This document shows positions 1 through 7,322 of a DNA stretch of 21,396 nt, piece by piece (within the stretch, counting starts at the first letter, position 1; the number at the start of each line of letters is the position of its first letter). The stretch is from positions 1 through 21,396 of the forward strand of contig JBJDYV010000006.1 of NCBI GenBank assembly GCA_051867655.1, read 5' to 3'. The notes below the pieces were generated by a model that worked only from the letters and a program-made list of their open reading frames with translations, ran no database searches and was not told where the DNA came from. Source of the DNA: JAJPXI01 sp051867655 (lineage in GTDB: Bacteria; Bacillota; Clostridia; Oscillospirales; Oscillospiraceae). The position numbers were made by a program, and so were the translations under genes.

Positions 1-70
1 GCGTGGGCGCCTGCCCCGCCAGCTCGGCCACCATGCGCTCCACCAGGGCGCGCAGCTCTGTATCGTTCAT
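1..70 (-). CDS. eutC: Ethanolamine ammonia-lyase small subunit, N-terminal fragment (cut by window edge)
   Basis: Only the first 23 codons are present, starting MNDTELRALVERMVAELAGQ; the gene runs off the left edge. EutC is the small subunit of the cobalamin-dependent ethanolamine ammonia-lyase, which splits ethanolamine to acetaldehyde and ammonia. The helical N-terminus and the position just after eutB fit EutC. A GGAGG lies 13 bases before the ATG. The gap to eutB is 108 bases, unusually wide for this operon, and holds two hairpins. The identity rests mostly on context because so little of the protein is visible. Confidence 0.8.
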   Translation of the reverse strand, partial: MNDTELRALVERMVAELAGQAPT

Positions 71-98
71 GTCGTCCTCGCAACCTCCATATTCTTCG

Positions 99-172
99 CC
101 CCGCCGCAAGCGGCAGGGCTTATCCATTCCGGTGCTCGTCCTCTCCCCACGAAACCATCCGGTTTCGCGGGG
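99..172 (-). repeat. Two tandem hairpins in the eutB-eutC gap
   Basis: Reading the minus strand from eutB toward eutC, the first hairpin has 12-bp arms (161-172 with 145-156, loop 157-160, one G-U pair). The second has 9-bp arms (110-118 with 99-107, one G-U pair). No T-run follows either hairpin, so they do not look like terminators. They may slow RNA decay or lower eutC output relative to eutB. The loops are not the six-base ANTAR-type loops bound by EutV. Confidence 0.55.
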
Positions 173-178
173 GCCCCT

Positions 179-1543
179 TTATGCCAGCAAAATGGAGCCG
201 TCGCCGGCCAGCCTGGTCAGCTTTCCGTTCTCCACAAAGCCCATCTTCTCCAGCCACGCCTGGAAAGGCGGGATGGCGGTCAGGCCGAAGATCTCCCGCA
301 GGGCCGCCGTCTCATGGTAGCCGGTGGTCTGATAGTTCAGCATGACATCGTCCCCGTGGGGGATGCCCATGAAGTAGTTGCACCCGGCGGCGGTTAGCAG
401 AACAGCCAGCTCCTCGATGGCGTTCTGGTCGGCCTTCATGTGGTTGGTATAGCAGGCGTCGCACCCCATGGGGATGCCGCTGAGCTTGCCCATGAAGTGG
501 TCCTCCAGCCCGGCCCGGATGACCTGCCGGGCGTCGTACAGGTACTCGGGGCCGATGAAGCCCACCACCGTGTTCACCAGGAAGGGCTGGAACCGCTTGG
601 CGAAGCCGTAGCAGCGGGCCTCCATGGTCACCTGGTCCCAGCCGTTGTGGGCCTCGCTGGACAGCTCGGATCCCTGGCCGGTCTCGAAATAGAGCACGTT
701 GGGCCCCACGGCGGTTCCGTCCCGCAGGGCCAACTGCCGGGCCTCCTCGATGGTCTCGGCGCTGAAGCCGAAGGCCTCGTTGCCCTTCTGGCTGCCGGCG
801 ATGGACTGGAAGATCAGGTCGCAGGGCGCGCCCTTGCGGACGGCCTCCATCTGGGTGGTCACGTGGGCCAGCACGCAGATCTGGGTGGGGATGTCCCAGC
901 GGTTTCGGATCTCATGGAACCGCTCCAGCACACGGGTGACGCTCTCCACGCTGTCGTCCACCGGGTTCAGGCCCAGCACCGCATCGCCGATGCCGTAGGT
1001 CAGGCCCTCCAGCAGGCTGGCCATGATGCCGTCGGGGTCGTCGGTGGGGTGGTTGGGCTGCAGGCGGGCGGACAGGGTGCCGGGCAGGCCGATGGTGGTG
1101 TTGCAGTGGGCGGTGACCGGCAGCTTTTTGGCCGCGTAGATCAGGTCCATGTCGCTCATGAGCTTGGCCACGGCGGCGATCATCTCGCTCGTCAGTCCCC
1201 GGCTGATGCGCCGGACGGCGGCGCAGTCGTTTTTCTCGTCCAGGATCCACTCCCGCAGCTCGGCCACCGTCCAGTTGCGGATGGAGGCGTAAATCTTCTC
1301 GTTCACGTCGTCCTGGATGATGCGGGTCACCTCGTCGCTCTCATAGGGCACGGCGGGGTGGTTGCGCAGGTCGGCCAGGGTCAGATTGGACAGCACCACC
1401 TTGGCGGCCACCCGTTCGGCGGCGTTTTCGGCGGCGATGCCCGCCAGCCTGTCTCCCGACTTCTCCTCGTTGGCCTTGGCCATGACCGTGCGGATGTCGG
1501 GGAAGTCATAGACCTGCCCCAGCAGCTTGGTTTTTAAAATCAT
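179..1543 (-). CDS. eutB: Ethanolamine ammonia-lyase large subunit EutB
   Basis: This is the catalytic, TIM-barrel subunit of the adenosylcobalamin-dependent enzyme that converts ethanolamine to acetaldehyde and ammonia. The start chosen is the ATG at 1543 (MILKTKLLGQVYDF), 7 bases after AAGGAG. It gives 454 residues, against 453 in E. coli. A longer reading from 1603 has no ribosome site and lies inside eutA. The residues known to line the E. coli active site fall at the same numbers here: Arg160, Gln162, Asn193, Glu287 and Asp362. The enzyme therefore looks intact. The gene starts 4 bases after the eutA stop, so its ribosome site is inside eutA and the two are probably translated together. 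In many species EutBC works inside a microcompartment; no shell gene is in view. Confidence 0.97.
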   Translation of the reverse strand: MILKTKLLGQVYDFPDIRTVMAKANEEKSGDRLAGIAAENAAERVAAKVVLSNLTLADLRNHPAVPYESDEVTRIIQDDVNEKIYASIRNWTVAELREWILDEKNDCAAVRRISRGLTSEMIAAVAKLMSDMDLIYAAKKLPVTAHCNTTIGLPGTLSARLQPNHPTDDPDGIMASLLEGLTYGIGDAVLGLNPVDDSVESVTRVLERFHEIRNRWDIPTQICVLAHVTTQMEAVRKGAPCDLIFQSIAGSQKGNEAFGFSAETIEEARQLALRDGTAVGPNVLYFETGQGSELSSEAHNGWDQVTMEARCYGFAKRFQPFLVNTVVGFIGPEYLYDARQVIRAGLEDHFMGKLSGIPMGCDACYTNHMKADQNAIEELAVLLTAAGCNYFMGIPHGDDVMLNYQTTGYHETAALREIFGLTAIPPFQAWLEKMGFVENGKLTRLAGDGSILLA

Positions 1544-1547
1544 GGAA

Positions 1548-2966
1548 TCACTCCTTATTGTTGAATACCAGGGTTTTGATGACCACGGGTAATACGCTTC
1601 CATTCGCCACCGGCGCGCCGATGTCGATGTAATCGCCGTTGCCCACCCCCACGCCGTCCAGGCTCAGCAGAGGGCCGTCCACCAGGGCGGCCAGGGCCTG
1701 CCCCAGCACCTTGGCCATGTCCTGCTCCACCACAAGGATGGGGAAAAAGCCCTTCTTCCGCAGCGGCTCCAGACCCCGGGCGATGCCCCGGGCCGCGGCC
1801 TGAACACGTGCATAGGAGGGGCTGCTCCACCCCCGCAGGCCCAGGGCAAGCTGGGTCAGGCCGCCCTCGTCGGAAAACCAGCGCAGCTTGTCCCCGATGG
1901 CGGCGGCCAGGGCGTTTTCGTCCCCGTCTTCCTCGGAGCGGGTCAGCTTCAGGATGGGGATGTTTTTCAGGGGAAAGGCCATGTCCCGGTAGAAGATGGT
2001 GGACCCGGACACGTCTGTGGCATGGGCGCCCGCCCCCACCACCGTGGCCCGGATGGTCTCGGCCCCCTCTACCTTCTCCGCCCGGCCCAGGGCGGGGGAG
2101 GCGGCGATGGCCCGCCCCAGCAGCACACCGATGTCCCCGTAGGCGAAGTCATCTCCCGGCGGGCGGAAGATACAGTCGGCCACCCCGCCGGAAAAGGAAA
2201 GATGGGTCACCCCCTGCGGGGGCGTCCAGCGGGTGCCCTCAGTGCGGAACTGCTCCATCTGTTCTGTTCCGTCTCCCAGACCCGCCGCCTGCTCCAATGC
2301 CTGGGTCAGCGCCTGTACCACAGGCTCCAGGTCCCGGGCCGTGACGCGTTGGCCTACTTTGATCTGAGGAAACATTTGCCGCAGGTGGGGGGTAATATAG
2401 GTGACGGTCTGATACTGATCCACCTTGATCAGCCGCCCGCCCACGTCGAAGCAGCCGGTGGCGGCCAGCTCCCCGTTGTCGTACAGAGCCAGGTTGGAGG
2501 TGCCTCCGCCGATGTCAAAGTGTAATAATTTGCATCGGTGCTCCCTGGAGTATTCATCTACCCCCGCGCCCCGGGCAGCCAGAATGGACTCCAGGTCAGG
2601 CCCCGCTGTGGCGACCACAAAATCCCCGGCGAACCCGGCCAGGGAGTCCAACACCTGCCGGGCGTTCTCCTTGCGGGCGGTCTCGCCGGTGATGATGACC
2701 GCCCCGGTCTGCACCTGGGCCTTGTCGTACCCGGAGGAGCGGTACTCCGCCTCCACGATGTCCCGCACCCCCTGGGCATCGATGGTGCGCTCGTCCAGCA
2801 GGGGGGTAAAGTGGATCTGGCTGCGGTAGACCACCTCTTTCTCCGCGATGGCGATGCGGGGAATGGAAAAGGGATTTGCCCGGTTTTCCAGGGTCAGCTT
2901 GGACAGGACAAGCTGGGTCGTAGAAGTTCCAATATCGATGCCGACGGATAAGAGCTGCTCCTTCAT
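1548..2966 (-). CDS. eutA: Ethanolamine ammonia-lyase reactivating factor EutA
   Basis: EutA is an ATP-dependent chaperone that removes damaged cobalamin from inactive EutBC so that fresh adenosylcobalamin can bind. It has the actin/Hsp70-type ATPase fold. Phosphate-1 motif VGIDIGTSTTQ is at residues 8-18, the phosphate-2 motif LLHFDIGGGTSNLALYDNG is in the middle, and a FSGGVAD motif follows. The start is the ATG at 2966 (MKEQLLSVGID), giving 472 residues, close to the E. coli length. The ATG overlaps the stop of the upstream dehydrogenase (ATGA), which points to translational coupling. A GGGAG lies about 8 bases upstream. A longer open frame to 3035 runs back into the dehydrogenase gene and is not used. 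Confidence 0.95.
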   Translation of the reverse strand: MKEQLLSVGIDIGTSTTQLVLSKLTLENRANPFSIPRIAIAEKEVVYRSQIHFTPLLDERTIDAQGVRDIVEAEYRSSGYDKAQVQTGAVIITGETARKENARQVLDSLAGFAGDFVVATAGPDLESILAARGAGVDEYSREHRCKLLHFDIGGGTSNLALYDNGELAATGCFDVGGRLIKVDQYQTVTYITPHLRQMFPQIKVGQRVTARDLEPVVQALTQALEQAAGLGDGTEQMEQFRTEGTRWTPPQGVTHLSFSGGVADCIFRPPGDDFAYGDIGVLLGRAIAASPALGRAEKVEGAETIRATVVGAGAHATDVSGSTIFYRDMAFPLKNIPILKLTRSEEDGDENALAAAIGDKLRWFSDEGGLTQLALGLRGWSSPSYARVQAAARGIARGLEPLRKKGFFPILVVEQDMAKVLGQALAALVDGPLLSLDGVGVGNGDYIDIGAPVANGSVLPVVIKTLVFNNKE

Positions 2967-4015
2967 GTGGCCAGCTCCCGCAGAATGGTCTCCAGCTCCG
3001 CCGCCGAGGGCTTGCGGGGATTGGTTGCGGTGCACCGGTCCTCCAGGGCAATTGCGGCGACGGCCTTCGGGTCGTCCACCGCCAAGGTCTTGGGCAGCTT
3101 CAGGGCGGTCAGCATCCGGTTCAGGGCGGCGGACAGGGCGCGGGCCGAGCCCGCCAGGCCGCAGAGCCGGGCCAGGTGGGCGTACCGCTCCGCCGCGCGG
3201 GTCTGAACGGCGTTATAGGCGATGACCCGGGGCAGCAGCATGGCGTTCAGCCGCCCGTGGGGCATGTGGATGCGCCCGCCCAGGGCGTGGGCCAGACTGT
3301 GGCTGATGCCCAGTCCGGCGGCGTTGAAGGCCATGCCCGCCAGGCAGGAGGCGTACAGCATGGCCTCTTTTGCCTGAGAGCCGCCTGTTGTCCGGTAAGC
3401 CGTGGTCAGATTCTGATAGGCCAGGACGAAAGCCTTTTCCGCCAGGGCGTCGGTGAAGGGCGTGGCCCCCACGGAGACATAGGCCTCAGCCGCGTGGGTC
3501 AGCACATCCACGCCCGTGTCTGCCGTCACCGACGGGGGCACCCCGTCCAGCAGCGAAGCATCCAGCACCGCTGTCTCGGGCAGCAGGGCGTCGTCCACCA
3601 GCGGGTACTTGACCCCCTTCTCCGTGTCGGTCAGCACGGCGAAGGAGGTCATCTCCGACCCGGTCCCCGCCGTGGTGGGGATGGCCCACAGGGGCGCGGC
3701 GCTGCCCGAGCACCAGCGCACCGCCTTGGCGCAGTCCATAGGGGAACCGCCGCCGAAGGCGACGATGGCGTCCGGCTGGCACTCCCGCAGCAGCTGCACA
3801 CCCCGGGCCACCAGCTCCACGGATGGGTCGGGCGTCACCTGGTCGAACACGGTCACGTCGCTGCCCGGCAGGTGGGCGCGCACCCGGTCCAGCAGTCCGG
3901 AGGAGGCCAGAAAGCCGTCGGTCACCACCAGCACCCGCCGTCCCGCCAGCTCTCCCAGGGCACTCAGGGCATCGGGGCCAAAGTACAATTTTGGTTTCAG
4001 GGTAAAGGTCTCCAT
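2963..4015 (-). CDS. Iron-containing alcohol dehydrogenase (EutG/PduQ-like)
   Basis: A group III, NAD(P)-linked alcohol dehydrogenase. In an ethanolamine operon its expected role is to reduce acetaldehyde from EutBC to ethanol and so recycle NAD. Visible motifs are the nucleotide-binding FGGGSPMD (residues 87-94), the family signature PTTAGTGSEM (113-122) and the PHG-x-x-NA block near 252-258. By alignment with FucO the metal ligands are Asp170, His174, His239 and His253, so the site is complete. The start chosen is ATG 4015 (METFTLKPKLYFG), giving 350 residues. This is shorter than EutG of enterobacteria (about 395) and closer to PduQ, so no gene symbol is given. An upstream extension to 4126 crosses a terminator and is unlikely. 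It is the first gene of the visible eut unit; a promoter should lie in 4016-4094 but none is clear. Confidence 0.9.
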   Translation of the reverse strand: METFTLKPKLYFGPDALSALGELAGRRVLVVTDGFLASSGLLDRVRAHLPGSDVTVFDQVTPDPSVELVARGVQLLRECQPDAIVAFGGGSPMDCAKAVRWCSGSAAPLWAIPTTAGTGSEMTSFAVLTDTEKGVKYPLVDDALLPETAVLDASLLDGVPPSVTADTGVDVLTHAAEAYVSVGATPFTDALAEKAFVLAYQNLTTAYRTTGGSQAKEAMLYASCLAGMAFNAAGLGISHSLAHALGGRIHMPHGRLNAMLLPRVIAYNAVQTRAAERYAHLARLCGLAGSARALSAALNRMLTALKLPKTLAVDDPKAVAAIALEDRCTATNPRKPSAAELETILRELAT

Positions 4016-4082
4016 GCATTTTGCCTGCCTTTTCCTTGCCTTAATGGTTGTAGTATGGCAGGACGGGGAAATTTTATGTGCC

Positions 4083-4122
4083 CATGGAAAAAGAAATCGG
4101 CCCGCCTTTCGGCGGGCCGATT
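4083..4122 (-). terminator. Intrinsic terminator after the XRE regulator gene
   Basis: A perfect 12-bp stem (4111-4122 with 4095-4106, loop 4107-4110) is followed on the minus strand by TTTCTTTTT. It begins 14 bases after the regulator's stop codon and separates that gene from the alcohol dehydrogenase. The loop is GAAA on the minus strand, so it does not resemble the ANTAR-controlled terminators of some eut operons. Confidence 0.88.
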
Positions 4123-4136
4123 CCAATCAATCTATC

Positions 4137-4505
4137 TTAATCCAGTTTGACTGCCCGGAGCAGCTCTTCCGCGGGCACTCCGTAGAGCTTTGCCAGGGCG
4201 CAGAGGTTGGTGGTGCTGGGTTCCGACGTGCCGTTTTCCCACTTCGACACCGCCTGGCGGCTGACCCCGATGGTGTCCGCGACGAACTCCTGGGTCATCT
4301 TGCAGCGCGTGCGGTGTTCCTTCAATGCTTCTCCCAGCGGCTTGCGGATCTCCGCCTTTTTCTTGCTGTCACCGGCATCCCGAAGGTATTTTAACAGGGC
4401 GCGAATCGCCAGAACCAGCACCACAATGACCAAGACGCCGACGGCCAGATTATAAAGGACGCTCGTCCACATCATAACGGCCGGGAAAAAGCCTATAACA
4501 TTCAT
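4137..4505 (-). CDS. Membrane-anchored XRE-family helix-turn-helix regulator
   Basis: A 122-residue protein with one predicted membrane helix near its N-terminus (about residues 13-38), a short basic linker, then a Cro/C1-type DNA-binding domain (about 57-116). The core of that domain is MTQEFVADTIGVSRQAVSKW, followed by a typical fifth helix ending PAEELLRAV. The layout puts the DNA-binding part on the cytoplasmic face of the membrane. The start at ATG 4505 follows AAAGGAG with a 10-base gap. It is transcribed alone: its own promoter lies upstream and a strong terminator downstream. An 8-bp inverted repeat from the start codon to the -10 could be a self-operator. Target genes are unknown. 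Its position beside the eut operon is suggestive only. Confidence 0.85.
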   Translation of the reverse strand: MNVIGFFPAVMMWTSVLYNLAVGVLVIVVLVLAIRALLKYLRDAGDSKKKAEIRKPLGEALKEHRTRCKMTQEFVADTIGVSRQAVSKWENGTSEPSTTNLCALAKLYGVPAEELLRAVKLD

Positions 4506-4544
4506 ACAGCCAAGTCTCCTTTCTGATCTGGCTGTATTTTAGCA
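4505..4544 (-). promoter_or_regulatory. Promoter and candidate operator of the XRE gene
   Basis: On the minus strand an extended -10, TGCTAAAAT, occupies 4536-4544; no good -35 is visible. The inverted repeat TACAGCCA / TGGCTGTA (4505-4512 and 4529-4536, perfect, 16 bases between) runs from the -10 edge to the start codon and encloses the ribosome binding site. It could bind the regulator dimer, or fold in the RNA with the ribosome site in the loop. Confidence 0.5.
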
Positions 4545-4608
4545 TGATTTCCCCGGTTGCGTCCAGCAACTATCCCGCCACGAAACGTAACATTCCGGCC
4601 ACAAAGTA

Positions 4609-4645
4609 AAATGCCACCTATGGGAACGGCCCATAGATGGCATTT
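4609..4645 (-). terminator. Terminator closing the pst-pho operon
   Basis: A 16-bp stem (4630-4645 with 4609-4624, loop 4625-4629) begins just after the phoR stop codon. On the minus-strand RNA one pair is U-G and the rest are Watson-Crick. The following TTTTACTTTG is a weak but usable T-run. It probably ends the transcript that starts before pstS. Confidence 0.75.
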
Positions 4646-4649
4646 CTTA

Positions 4650-5939
4650 TTATGTCCGCGCGGCGGGGAGGGTGACGGTGATCGTGGTCCCCTCTCCCAC
4701 CTGGCTTTTCAGATCCAGCGTCCCGCCGTACAGGACGGTGATGTGCTTGACGATGGCCAGGCCCAGGCCGGTTCCGCCCGCCTTTTTGGAGCGGCCCTTG
4801 TCCACCCGGTAGAACCGCTCGAACACATGGGGCTGTGCCTCCTCGGGGATGCCGATGCCGGTATCCGCTACCCGAACGAACACCCGCTTATCCTCCGCCT
4901 CTCCAACGGTGATGCTCACGCTTCCGCCGGGCACATTGTATTTGACCGCGTTGGAGGCCAGATTCATGATGACCTCCCGCAGGCGGCCCGGGGAGATGTT
5001 GCCCCAGCACTCCGTTCCCTCCACGGAAATGGTCACATCCTCCGCCGTGGGGCGCAGCAGGTCGGCCACATCCCGGGCCACGGAGAGCAGCTCCGCCGAC
5101 TCGTTGGGCTGGGAGATGGCCACCGATTCCAGCTCGGAGAGCTTGAGCACGTCGTTGATCAGCTGGATCAGCCGGTCGGCCTCCACACCGATCATGGTGA
5201 TGAACCGCTTTTCGTCCTCCGGGTCCTTCACCATGCCCGCGCTGAGCATATCGGCAAAGCCCTTAATGGAGGTCAGGGGAGTCTTCAGCTCATGGGTCAC
5301 GTTGGCGGTGAACTCGCTGCGGGAGGACTGCAGCTTTTCATCCACCTGAGCGATGGCCTCCTCAGCCTGCTCCACGGGCTCAGCCGTCTTGCCTGCCAGC
5401 TTGCGGGCAAGCAGGAAGGCCAGGATCAGGGCCAGCACGCAGGCGCACAGGAAGCCCGCCGCCGAGCGCCACACCATGGAGGTCACCGAGGACAGGGGCA
5501 TGGCCACCCGCACCACCATCCCGTCGGTGAACCGCCGGGCCTCATAGAGCATCCGCACCCCCACGGTACCGGAGGAACGGATGGCCTCGCCGGAGCCGGT
5601 GCTCATGGCGTCCGCGATCTCCGGCCGGCCGGCGTGGTCCTCCAGGCCGTCGGGGTCGGCGGCCGTGTCGGCCACCACAGTGCCGTCGGCGGCAATGGCG
5701 GTGAACCGCTTTCCGCTCGCCGCCCGGGAGAACTGCTCCAGCAGGGCGGCGGGGTCGGTCTCCTGGCTTTGGGCGTCCATCAGGGCCAGCAGCTCCACCA
5801 GGCTCTCCCGGGCGGTCTGGATCTCCCGCTCCCGGAACGTGAAGATACCCACCGCGCCGGACAGCAGCAGGCACACGGCGGCAATGAAAAAGATCGCCGC
5901 CGTCAGACGGCGCTTCAGAGCGGCTCCTCCCTTTTCCAT
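4650..5939 (-). CDS. phoR: Phosphate-starvation sensor histidine kinase PhoR
   Basis: Membrane sensor kinase of 429 residues that phosphorylates PhoB when phosphate is scarce. Order of parts: membrane helix about 12-34, an extracellular sensing region of about 120 residues, membrane helix about 158-177, then a dimerisation domain with the H-box FTANVTHELKTPL (phosphorylated His216). After it come the ATP-binding N box (NLASNAVKYN), G1 box (DTGIGIPEE), F box (FERFYRVDKGRS) and G2 box (GGTGLGLAIV). The stretch between the second helix and the H-box is only about 32 residues, too short for a full HAMP domain. Start ATG 5939 follows GAGGAGG by 7 bases. It is the last gene of the operon, after phoB. 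The phosphate role comes from the operon; kinases of this type cannot be told apart by sequence alone. Confidence 0.93.
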   Translation of the reverse strand: MEKGGAALKRRLTAAIFFIAAVCLLLSGAVGIFTFREREIQTARESLVELLALMDAQSQETDPAALLEQFSRAASGKRFTAIAADGTVVADTAADPDGLEDHAGRPEIADAMSTGSGEAIRSSGTVGVRMLYEARRFTDGMVVRVAMPLSSVTSMVWRSAAGFLCACVLALILAFLLARKLAGKTAEPVEQAEEAIAQVDEKLQSSRSEFTANVTHELKTPLTSIKGFADMLSAGMVKDPEDEKRFITMIGVEADRLIQLINDVLKLSELESVAISQPNESAELLSVARDVADLLRPTAEDVTISVEGTECWGNISPGRLREVIMNLASNAVKYNVPGGSVSITVGEAEDKRVFVRVADTGIGIPEEAQPHVFERFYRVDKGRSKKAGGTGLGLAIVKHITVLYGGTLDLKSQVGEGTTITVTLPAART

Positions 5940-5966
5940 ATGTATTCCTCCTCAGGAAATGGAAAT

Positions 5967-6632
5967 TTAAACTTTATAGCCCACGCCCCGGACCGTGGTG
6001 ATGTACCCATCGCCCAGCTTTCGTCGCAGGGCCTTGATGTGCATGTCCACCGTGCGGGTCTCGCCGGAGAACTCATAGCCCCACACGTTGGTTAGAATCT
6101 CGTCCCGGGTCAGTACGGTCCCCTTGCGGGAGACCAACAGGCGCAGCAGTTCGAACTCCTTGTAGGTCAGCTCCACCAGCTCGCCGCCCCGGCGCACCTC
6201 CCGGGCGGCGGGGTCGATCTCCAGGTCCTCATATTTCAGCACCGTCTCGGACGGGGCGCTGTGGGCGCGCCGCAGCACCGCCTTTACCCGGGCCTGCAGC
6301 TCCATCAGGCCGAAGGGCTTGGTGATGTAGTCGTCCGCCCCCTGCTCCAGCCCGGCCACCTTGTCCATCTCGGCGGCCCGGGCGGTCAGCATGATGACGG
6401 GCACCTGCGCCGTCACGCCGGACTTGCGCAGGCGGTTCAGGATCTCCAGCCCGTCCATGCCGGGAAGCATGATGTCCAGAATGCACAGCTCGGGCACCGT
6501 ATTCCCCAGCGCCTCAAACATGGCCTCGCCGGACTCAAAGGCTAAGACAGCATGGTTCATGGATTTAAAATAGTATTCCAGCATCGTGCGGATGGACTCG
6601 TCATCCTCCACGATCACGATCGGATTCGGCAT
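5967..6632 (-). CDS. phoB: Phosphate response regulator PhoB/PhoP (OmpR type)
   Basis: A 221-residue transcription factor: receiver domain (about 1-118) plus winged-helix DNA-binding domain (about 128-221). The acidic pocket is Asp10-Asp11 with phosphate-accepting Asp53 in CILDIMLPGMDG; the switch residue is Thr83 and the conserved Lys is 105 (KPFG). The C-terminal half ends with the OmpR-type KALRRKLGDGYITTVRGVGYKV. Phosphorylated by PhoR, it should activate the TTTACA-repeat promoter before pstS. The start chosen is ATG 6632 (MPNPIVIVEDDE), which follows AAGGAGGTG at good spacing; a longer frame to 6701 begins inside phoU and lacks a ribosome site. The gap to phoU is 26 bases. In Firmicutes the orthologue is often named PhoP. 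Confidence 0.95.
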   Translation of the reverse strand: MPNPIVIVEDDESIRTMLEYYFKSMNHAVLAFESGEAMFEALGNTVPELCILDIMLPGMDGLEILNRLRKSGVTAQVPVIMLTARAAEMDKVAGLEQGADDYITKPFGLMELQARVKAVLRRAHSAPSETVLKYEDLEIDPAAREVRRGGELVELTYKEFELLRLLVSRKGTVLTRDEILTNVWGYEFSGETRTVDMHIKALRRKLGDGYITTVRGVGYKV

Positions 6633-6658
6633 CCGCCGGCACCTCCTTGGATAAATGG

Positions 6659-7306
6659 TCAGGATTTTGCGAGCTGCCCGGTGACACAGAAAATGGCCCA
6701 CTGGGCAATGTTCACCGCGTGGTCGGCCACGCGCTCCAGGTACTTGGCGATGATGATCAGGTCGATGGCGTCGTCCGCGTCCTCGCGGTTGGACGTGATC
6801 CGCTCGATCAGCTCCGCCTTCACTTTGGCAAACAGGTCGTCCACCTCGTCGTCCAGATTGATGACGGCGGCGGCGGTCTCCGTGTCCCGCCCGGTGTAGG
6901 CGGCAATGGCCTGCTTCACCATGACCCCCGCCCGGCGGGACATCAGGGTAATGTCCTCGGGCACCCGGATCTGCTCGCCCCGGGCGAGCAGGATGGAGAT
7001 CTCCGCGATGTTGGCGGCCTGATCGCCAATGCGCTGCAGGTCGGTGACCATCTTCATGGCGGTGGAGATGGTGCGCAGGTCCCGGGCCACGGGCTGCTGG
7101 CGCAGCAGCAGCCGCAGGCAGCGGTTTTCGATGTCCCGCTCCATCTGGTCCAGAGTGGACTCGATCTGAATGGCCCGCTGGGCGGTGGGCTCGTCGCCGG
7201 TGGTCAGGGACTCAGTGACCACGTCGATGGCCTCCTGCGCTGCCGCCGCCATGGCGGTCATTTCGTCGTTGAGCTCCAAAAGCTCGGCGTCAAAGGTTTT
7301 TCTCAT
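6659..7306 (-). CDS. phoU: Phosphate signalling protein PhoU
   Basis: PhoU is a cytoplasmic helical-bundle protein that links the Pst transporter to the PhoR sensor and keeps the regulon off when phosphate is plentiful. The 215 residues hold two copies of a three-helix unit. Each copy shows the metal-cluster type motif: RIGDQAANIAE in the first and RVADHAVNIAQW in the second. The start chosen is ATG 7306 (MRKTFDAELLEL), preceded by AAGGAGAGGAC; eight extra codons to 7330 would run into pstB. The gene begins 16 bases after the pstB stop, as expected for a pstB-phoU pair. Confidence 0.96.
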   Translation of the reverse strand: MRKTFDAELLELNDEMTAMAAAAQEAIDVVTESLTTGDEPTAQRAIQIESTLDQMERDIENRCLRLLLRQQPVARDLRTISTAMKMVTDLQRIGDQAANIAEISILLARGEQIRVPEDITLMSRRAGVMVKQAIAAYTGRDTETAAAVINLDDEVDDLFAKVKAELIERITSNREDADDAIDLIIIAKYLERVADHAVNIAQWAIFCVTGQLAKS

Positions 7307-7322
7307 AACTTTCGTCCTCTCC

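Noticed and set aside
1544..1603. Longer EutB start at 1603
   Set aside because: Twenty extra residues would overlap eutA, lack a ribosome site and break the match with the E. coli length and active-site numbering.
4095..4122. ANTAR (EutV) antitermination hairpin
   Set aside because: Loop is four bases and only one hairpin is present; EutV sites need paired hairpins with six-base loops.
4557..6095. A 512-residue plus-strand frame antisense to phoR
   Set aside because: Same kind of antisense shadow, with no ribosome site and no domain.
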